Positions 58,889 to 64,000 of a DNA stretch of 64,000 nt are shown one piece after another. Origin of the DNA: Holacanthus passer (lineage: Eukaryota > Chordata > Actinopteri > Pomacanthidae); assembly GCA_025331565.1 (NCBI GenBank), contig JAFREQ010000014.1, positions 4,172,501-4,236,500 of the forward strand, in the 5' to 3' direction. Position 1 is the stretch's first letter; the number at the start of each line of letters is the position of its first letter. A program made the position numbers and the translations under genes. The notes under the pieces are model-generated. The model had not been told where the DNA came from. It saw only the letters and a program-made list of their open reading frames with translations, and made no database searches.

Positions 58889-59242
58889 CTAATCTAAAGC
58901 TGGACCAATTATTTGATTGATTGATCTGTCGATTAAAAGAAAATTATTTGCCAACAATGTTGATAATCAATTAAAAGTTTTAATTTTGTCTGTTTCTAAA
59001 AATGCCAAACATTCTTTGTTGCTTCTCGAATGTGCAGATTTTACAGCTTTTCCCTGTTTTATATCATTGTAAAATGAATATCTTGGGTTTGGACTGTTGG
59101 TCAGAACATACAAGTCACCTTTGGCTCTGGAAAAATAGTGGAGGGCACTTTATGACGTTTCACAGAGCACATGGTTAATCAACAAATCAAGACAATAATT
59201 GACAACTCAATCAATAATGTAAATAATTATTAGTTGCAGCCA
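58889..59242 (+). mobile_element. hAT-like nonautonomous element, copy 2
   Basis: It starts near a decayed CTAAAGCTGGACCAATTATT end and finishes AATTATTAGTTGCAGCC (to 59242), consistent with degenerate inverted ends. It contains AAAATGCCAAACATTC, GCTTCTCGAATGTG, ATCATTGTAAAATGAATATC and GTTTGGACTGTTGGTCAG in the order seen in fish hAT-like elements. Its core (59011-59095) matches copy 1 at 51761-51845. It keeps the internal segment that copy 1 has lost, and it encodes no transposase. Confidence 0.75.
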
Positions 59243-61289
59243 AATTAATGTGTTAAATCATCTGAGCCAATGCCAGGATGTAAAACAATACACAACCAAC
59301 TGTGCTTCTCTACACACCCCGTTTTCCCCCATTTTTCCATTTTTAACCACTGACATCACTGGAAGTATATTAGCTTTTCCAAAACAGTTCACATAATACA
59401 CAATTTTATTAAACTATTTGGATATATTATTACCTTGAAACCGTCACCCTAAAAAGCATGTTTAGAGTTGTTATATTCATATTTGAATTGTGCTATCACG
59501 ATTGATTCTGCACCTCCAGAGAAAGACTGTTTCTCCTCACAGAAGCCAGCCTGGACGCTCCTCCTCACCCATTAAACTGTCTGCTGGTTTTAATGGAGAT
59601 GAGAGAAGCTGATGTGATTGGCCATTACTATAGCCTGCACTAACTCCACCTGCTGAAAATGGATTCCTCTACAACCTGCTGATATGTACTGTATTAATGT
59701 TCTTTATCTGGCAAATCCTGTTTTAGTTTGCGCTGCACAAGTATTACGTCCGGTAATCAAAATTGTTAAAATTTGTTGGCACCCACATCGGCTTGTGCCA
59801 ACTCTTAAGAAATTTAAAACATATGTTTTACTCATTTAAAAGATTGAATAGACATAATGTAGTAATGTTGCAATGGATATTTTACAAATATTTCTTCCTC
59901 TCATCCAGTATGTGTAACTTTTGGTCACTGGCAAAAGGACTTTTAGACTAAATAACGATCGTGTGAATGAATTGACTATAATTGTTGGCTTTTATACAAA
60001 ACTGTACAAACAGAAGTGCAGATGCTTTGATAACTGTGCATGCTTTCTGTTTGATCAGAATCTCCCTGAAGACATCTCCCTCCCAGAATCCTAAGTGCCT
60101 GAGGCAGTGGCCCATGATGCACAGTTCTATATCCTGGAGCTGGAGCAAGTAAAGGTCAGCGCTGGATGTTTGTGAAAACCAGGGGAGCTGCTGATCTCTG
60201 AACAGTTATTGTATTCATACAGTTGCATACGTGTACCATCTAGCACTGTGGCCTAACACTGATATTCAGACCTGAAAGAAAGAAAGGCTAAAAGCAATCT
60301 TTATCTATTTGTGGTGCCTGAGATGAAAATAAGGCTGAATATTGGTGTCTTGCGAGTTAAGGCATCGCTCAAAAACAGGCCTGGCATTCTCATTAGCAAT
60401 ATTTTTGTACGTCCATCAGGATAGCATGCATCGAGCTATTTTAAGCAAATGCATCACAAGTGAGATTTTGCAAAGTCTGCACTCCTCTGATGAATTAAAA
60501 ATGTATGCTTGGATGGAAATAATTTTGGTATACATCATAATTATTACCTTAAAGGGAAATTCATATCATTTCAAGAGAGGGGGGTTATTTGAAAGAATTA
60601 TCTATCTAAAGGATTTTAATAGTTTAAGAGTTGGATCTGCCTTGTAACCATATAACCACCCTATCTTAGGCCATTTAGCACAGTTTTCTGTATAATCTGT
60701 CTGAGGTGCCAAGATTCAGTCTGCGCTTTCTGACAACCATAAGCCTCAAAGGCCACTCATAGTGCATTAAGAATGTTTTCTTTTTGACACACATCAAAAT
60801 GTGACCTTTAAATGATTCTTGTTATCAAGGAAGCTGAACAAGAAAATCGATAGAATGCCGCTGGAGAGGAGGGATTAATGCAGGGCAAATTGATCATTCC
60901 ATTTCATTTTCATCTTGATTTGATGTGCCAGCCATACACACCTAATCTGACCACAAACTGCTTTTAACACTTCACAGGAGAATCCTTTGAGCAGAAAAAT
61001 ACAACAAGCTTCTCAGTTACAAAAAATGATAGGGCAGGAGCATGAGCCTTTACTGACAGTTAACCTTAATAATAAAGAGCCTGTTTTTTCCTTTTCTTTT
61101 CATCACTTCTCTGTGCTTTTTATAGTGTGCCTTAGTGCTGTTGCTTCTTTTCACTACAGGGAATACGCGATGGCAAAGCTCATTGTCTATTTCACACAGT
61201 TTATGGGTCCATCAAACTGCAAAAACAAATACATTAATCATCAGAACACATTGATAGATCATTAATTATTGTACCTCACTGTTGATGTC
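59243..61289. other. AT-rich intergenic DNA
   Basis: Noncoding AT-rich sequence. The 101-codon frame at 60342-60647 and 92-codon frame at 60987-61265 show no domain. No further repeat family is recognised. Confidence 0.55.
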
Positions 61290-61640
61290 ACACGTTGTTG
61301 AATCCTTTCATGGATAATCAGAGCACTTTGGCGGAACTTTATTAAACAAGCTGTTCATTTACAAAGCCATGTCTGGACGCGCAGGCACCGAGTCAGAGAG
61401 ATAAAAGACAATATTTTCTTTTAAAGAATCTTTCAGTAAACATTAAAAGGAATATCTTCCATGGAGGAATTGCACTACATTCCCGTGCCGCTTCCCATAC
61501 ACGGCTGAGATTGGGTGCGTATTACAGCTGAAATGCCAGAGCTCGACAGATAACTGCGATAACAAAGATAGCAAATCTGGGAAATGAAAAATGGCACTTC
61601 TCTTCTACAAGGAGATACATCAGTGTTTATTAAATCAATG
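61290..61640. promoter_or_regulatory. Candidate conserved noncoding element
   Basis: Repeat-free segment with ATGGATAATCAGAGC near 61310, ACTTTATTAAACAAGC near 61335, GTCTGGACGCGCAGGCACCGAG near 61370, GGGTGCGTATTACAGC near 61513 and ATAACAAAGATAGC near 61559 (SOX/TCF-like, GATA-like). CpGs are frequent for an AT-rich region, and there is no supported open frame. Confidence 0.4.
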
Positions 61641-63489
61641 CCAGACAGAGGAATCTGAAGGTAAAATAATGAACCACTTATAAATGATCTTTGCTTCGCT
61701 GGGCCTTACCTGATCAGGGTGTTCAGGGACCACCAATGCGAGGCATATTAGGAGAGGTCTATTAATCCTAGTGCTTCTCATAGCTGACTATAAAATGCGT
61801 GAGTCCTCTGTGACTTACTAGGCACATCCTTTTTAATTTTTCAATGTGAAAAAAAGCCAGCCACACAGCTCTCATTGATTGGGTGTGAAAGTTTGGGTTG
61901 TCTGTGTATTTCTGCTGTAACAGTGTGGATATTTCATTATGGTGCTCTGGGACACACATTACGCAGCTCTGCTACCTTTCTCACAGCATCCATGGCAACT
62001 AGGGAGGCTGCTCTCCCCGCAGAAATGTGCTTTTAATTGAGTGACATCTAATCAGGCAGTGAAATACAGCAGTAGAGTTAACAAAACAGGTCAACGAGGG
62101 ACAAGGACTACCAGCTGCAGTCGCCGTCACAGCACAGCGATTAGTGTTGGTGTTGACCAGCCTATATTAGTCTGGTTTTAATGAACAAAATTACAGGGTT
62201 GGAGGTATCCCTACAAGATTCATGGGTGAATGTGTGATTGGATATGATGAGCCCTTCTTAAGACTACACCAGCTTGGGGAGGAGGTATGTCTTTGATGTG
62301 CTGAAATTACTGGAGCTGAGAGGTCTCACAAGCTATGCCTTAACACATATTAAACAGGCTGGAAAGGAAATTTTTCACAGTCATCCGGTTTTTTTTTTTC
62401 TTTAGCTTGTTGCATGGTGTGCCAGGCTCGGCTGTCTGCTATTTTCTTCCTCAAACATGGCTTGTGGTTTTAACTGAAATAGCATTTCTTCCTCATTATC
62501 AGATGTTGAATCAGTGCACAGGGGGACACCATCAATTCCCCTCTACCTAAAATCGTCTGCGCTGACAGCACTCTGTAGTGACACACATACGTAGATAGAG
62601 GGGGTAAAGGCACAGACTCAGTAAATCTTCTCCCTGCGCTTTGGGGAATCATTGCAATTCATGATCTTTTCTCAGTATGCTAACAATAATCTTCTGCTCG
62701 CTCTGTCTCCCACATCACCGGGCATAGCAAACACTTGTCTTCACTGAGTCTCAGGGAGCATCAGCTTCTCCTCACCATGCAAATTTCAAGGCCATGTCGC
62801 TCTTTGTATTACAGCTATGTCCTCAACCTTTTCCAGTCACTACCTTTCATACAGCTGGCTAATGAATCCAGTGCTCATAAGTGGCAAGCTTGACACATAC
62901 CTTCATTCTCATAGAGGTTTTTACTTTGATGCAACCTTGAGCTGCAAACAACTGGAAAATGGACTTTTACCCTCTCTTGCTATAGATTACGATAATTCCC
63001 TAAGACACATTTTAAGGCTCTCTAAATGTCTCGACTAAACAAATGCCCCACTCCAGGAGCAACTCTGCCCTCACTACGAGAAAAAGTACAAGATGCTTTT
63101 GTGAAGAAGGGTATAACAAATGTTTCTGCAGTAAAATCTGCAGGATAAATAAAATGCAACCCAAGTGAAATTTGTCCGTGTTTGTATATTCCACTATGTG
63201 CAGAACTGCAAAGTGAGCTCTTAATTGGAAGCAGCTCAGATGGATGCTACTAAGGGCGGAGATTCAGCCCTTAGTTCATGCTTAAGAAGCAACTGAACTG
63301 TGTCATATGAATTTGATCTGATCACAGCGGTGAACTTACATTTCAAAGAGGCTTCTTGTTATTACGGCTAGTGGTTTGTTTCGTATATCTTTGACTGGCC
63401 AGCTTATCTGTTTTTAAAAATGAAACAACTTGGTTAGGTTTGAGGTTTGCTACATATTGATATTGATATCACAGCAAATTCCTTGTATG
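61641..63489. other. Intergenic DNA, no gene recognised
   Basis: Noncoding. An 11-base T run lies at 62389-62399. GTGCTTTTAATTGAGTG near 62028 is a homeodomain-like word. The 73-codon frame at 62817-63038 has no recognisable domain. Confidence 0.55.
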
Positions 63490-63524
63490 CAAAAACGTAC
63501 TTGGCAATAAACCCGATTCTGATG
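63490..63524 (+). mobile_element. 3' tail of a LINE, plus strand
   Basis: ACTTGGCAATAAACCCGATT followed by CTGAT at 63499-63523 matches the common fish LINE terminus 'ACTTGGCCAATAAA...GATTCTGATTCTG', with an AATAAA signal and one remaining GATTCT unit. The body upstream is not recognisable, so this is a 5'-truncated stub. Confidence 0.6.
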
Positions 63525-63582
63525 TCATATGTTTCGTGTATTTTATTATGTTTTATGTATCTTATGTACGAGTCTGCGTGCA
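63525..63582. other. Short AT-rich spacer between two retrotransposon tails
   Basis: ATTTTATTATGTTTTATGTATC-like AT-rich sequence, possibly the truncated body of the element whose tail follows. It cannot be assigned. Confidence 0.4.
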
Positions 63583-63632
63583 TTCTAATTTCCCTTTGGG
63601 CACAATTAAATTAAAGTTGAAGCTGAAGTTAA
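63583..63632 (+). mobile_element. 3' tail of a second retroposon, plus strand
   Basis: AATTTCCCTTTGGG (63587-63600), then AATTAAATTAAAGTT and GAAGCTGAAG units, resembles the fish retroposon terminus 'AATTTCCCTTCGGGATTAATAAAGT' followed by short tandem units. It is degenerate, so family assignment is uncertain. Confidence 0.5.
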
Positions 63633-64000
63633 CATTAAGACAACAGATGGTTCTGATATACTATATTTTCACCACACCACTAAAAGATGTGCTGAATATG
63701 TACCAGTGAAGACAAATAAAGACATAACCATACGCTCAGGTCTATGAATTAATTTCTGACATTTTAAGTGCTCTTTGTAATTGTGTTTTGTTTCGCATAT
63801 GCCATACATTTGGGTGTAAACATGTTACAAAGACCTGTTTTGATTGCAACATAAAAATACAAAACTATTGTGCAATTTATACTGTATCTTCATATTTCTT
63901 CATTAATATTAGGACAATAATCTGGTGACTCATTTGTGATTGCAATCACATTTTAAAATGTTTCTAAGGCGATGTGTCTTATCGCGCTGATGGCATTATA
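63633..64000. other. AT-rich intergenic DNA to the window edge
   Basis: Noncoding AT-rich sequence. No repeat, open frame or regulatory cluster stands out. Confidence 0.55.

Noticed and set aside
1..64000. CRISPR arrays, bacterial operons, phage genes, functional tRNA or rRNA genes
   Set aside because: None is present. The only tRNA-like signals are decayed SINE heads, and the tandem repeats are eukaryotic microsatellites without spacers.

Overview
The window looks like a stretch of ordinary teleost fish chromosome, probably percomorph. The organism call rests on the repeats. There are degenerate tRNA-headed SINE copies, retrotransposon 3' tails ending in AATAAA-type signals and short tandem units, two diverged copies of the hAT-like 'GTTGCAG' interspersed element common in ray-finned fish genomes, and many (CA)n/(CT)n microsatellites. 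There is no bacterial gene organisation, and no protein-coding gene, exon chain, tRNA gene, rRNA gene or CRISPR array that I can support. The longest open frames (254, 144, 134, 134 and 129 codons) resemble no family I recognise, several are low complexity or overlapped by antisense frames, and they fit chance in 64 kb.

Most of the window is intergenic or intronic DNA in which compact blocks of about 100-400 bases look different from their surroundings. They are free of simple repeats and carry closely packed homeodomain cores (TAATTA, ATTAAT), SOX/TCF-like, POU-like and E-box-like words. I list these as candidate conserved noncoding elements (1-300, 2945-3275, 6950-7060, 12600-12780, 15800-16020, 16190-16400, 19150-19400, 20530-20710, 21140-21260, 24090-24370, 32240-32660, 35325-35410, 38150-38420, 41780-41950, 43640-43940, 44080-44560, 47030-47330, 55250-55560, 61290-61640). 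This is judged by eye without alignment, so confidence is low to moderate. The arrangement resembles the regulatory desert or large intron of a developmental gene, but the target gene is not in the window and I do not name it.

Layout: 1-8 kb is a non-repetitive desert with a GT microsatellite, two CTCF-like sites and a SINE remnant. A CpG-dense block with a perfect E-box palindrome lies at 8440-8560. A perfect 33-base inverted repeat sits at 12082-12114. Two short-loop G-quadruplex motifs lie 1 kb apart at 15.4-16.5 kb. At 17-31 kb there are a 34-base A tract, SINE copies in both orientations, a 22-base palindrome built on an NK2-type homeodomain site, and a long compound microsatellite. At 33.9 kb an acceptor/donor pair frames a 116-base candidate noncoding exon. 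At 42-52 kb there are several interspersed repeats, including a retrotransposon 3' end and the first hAT-like copy. At 56.6 and 58.5 kb strong splice acceptors lead into open frames of 136 and 107 codons, which are candidate 3' exons of an unannotated transcript. The second hAT-like copy follows at 58.9 kb, and the window ends with two adjacent retrotransposon tails at 63.5-63.6 kb.

The items most worth testing are the paired inverted repeats, the candidate exons and the dense candidate enhancers. I found no convincing novel multi-gene system.
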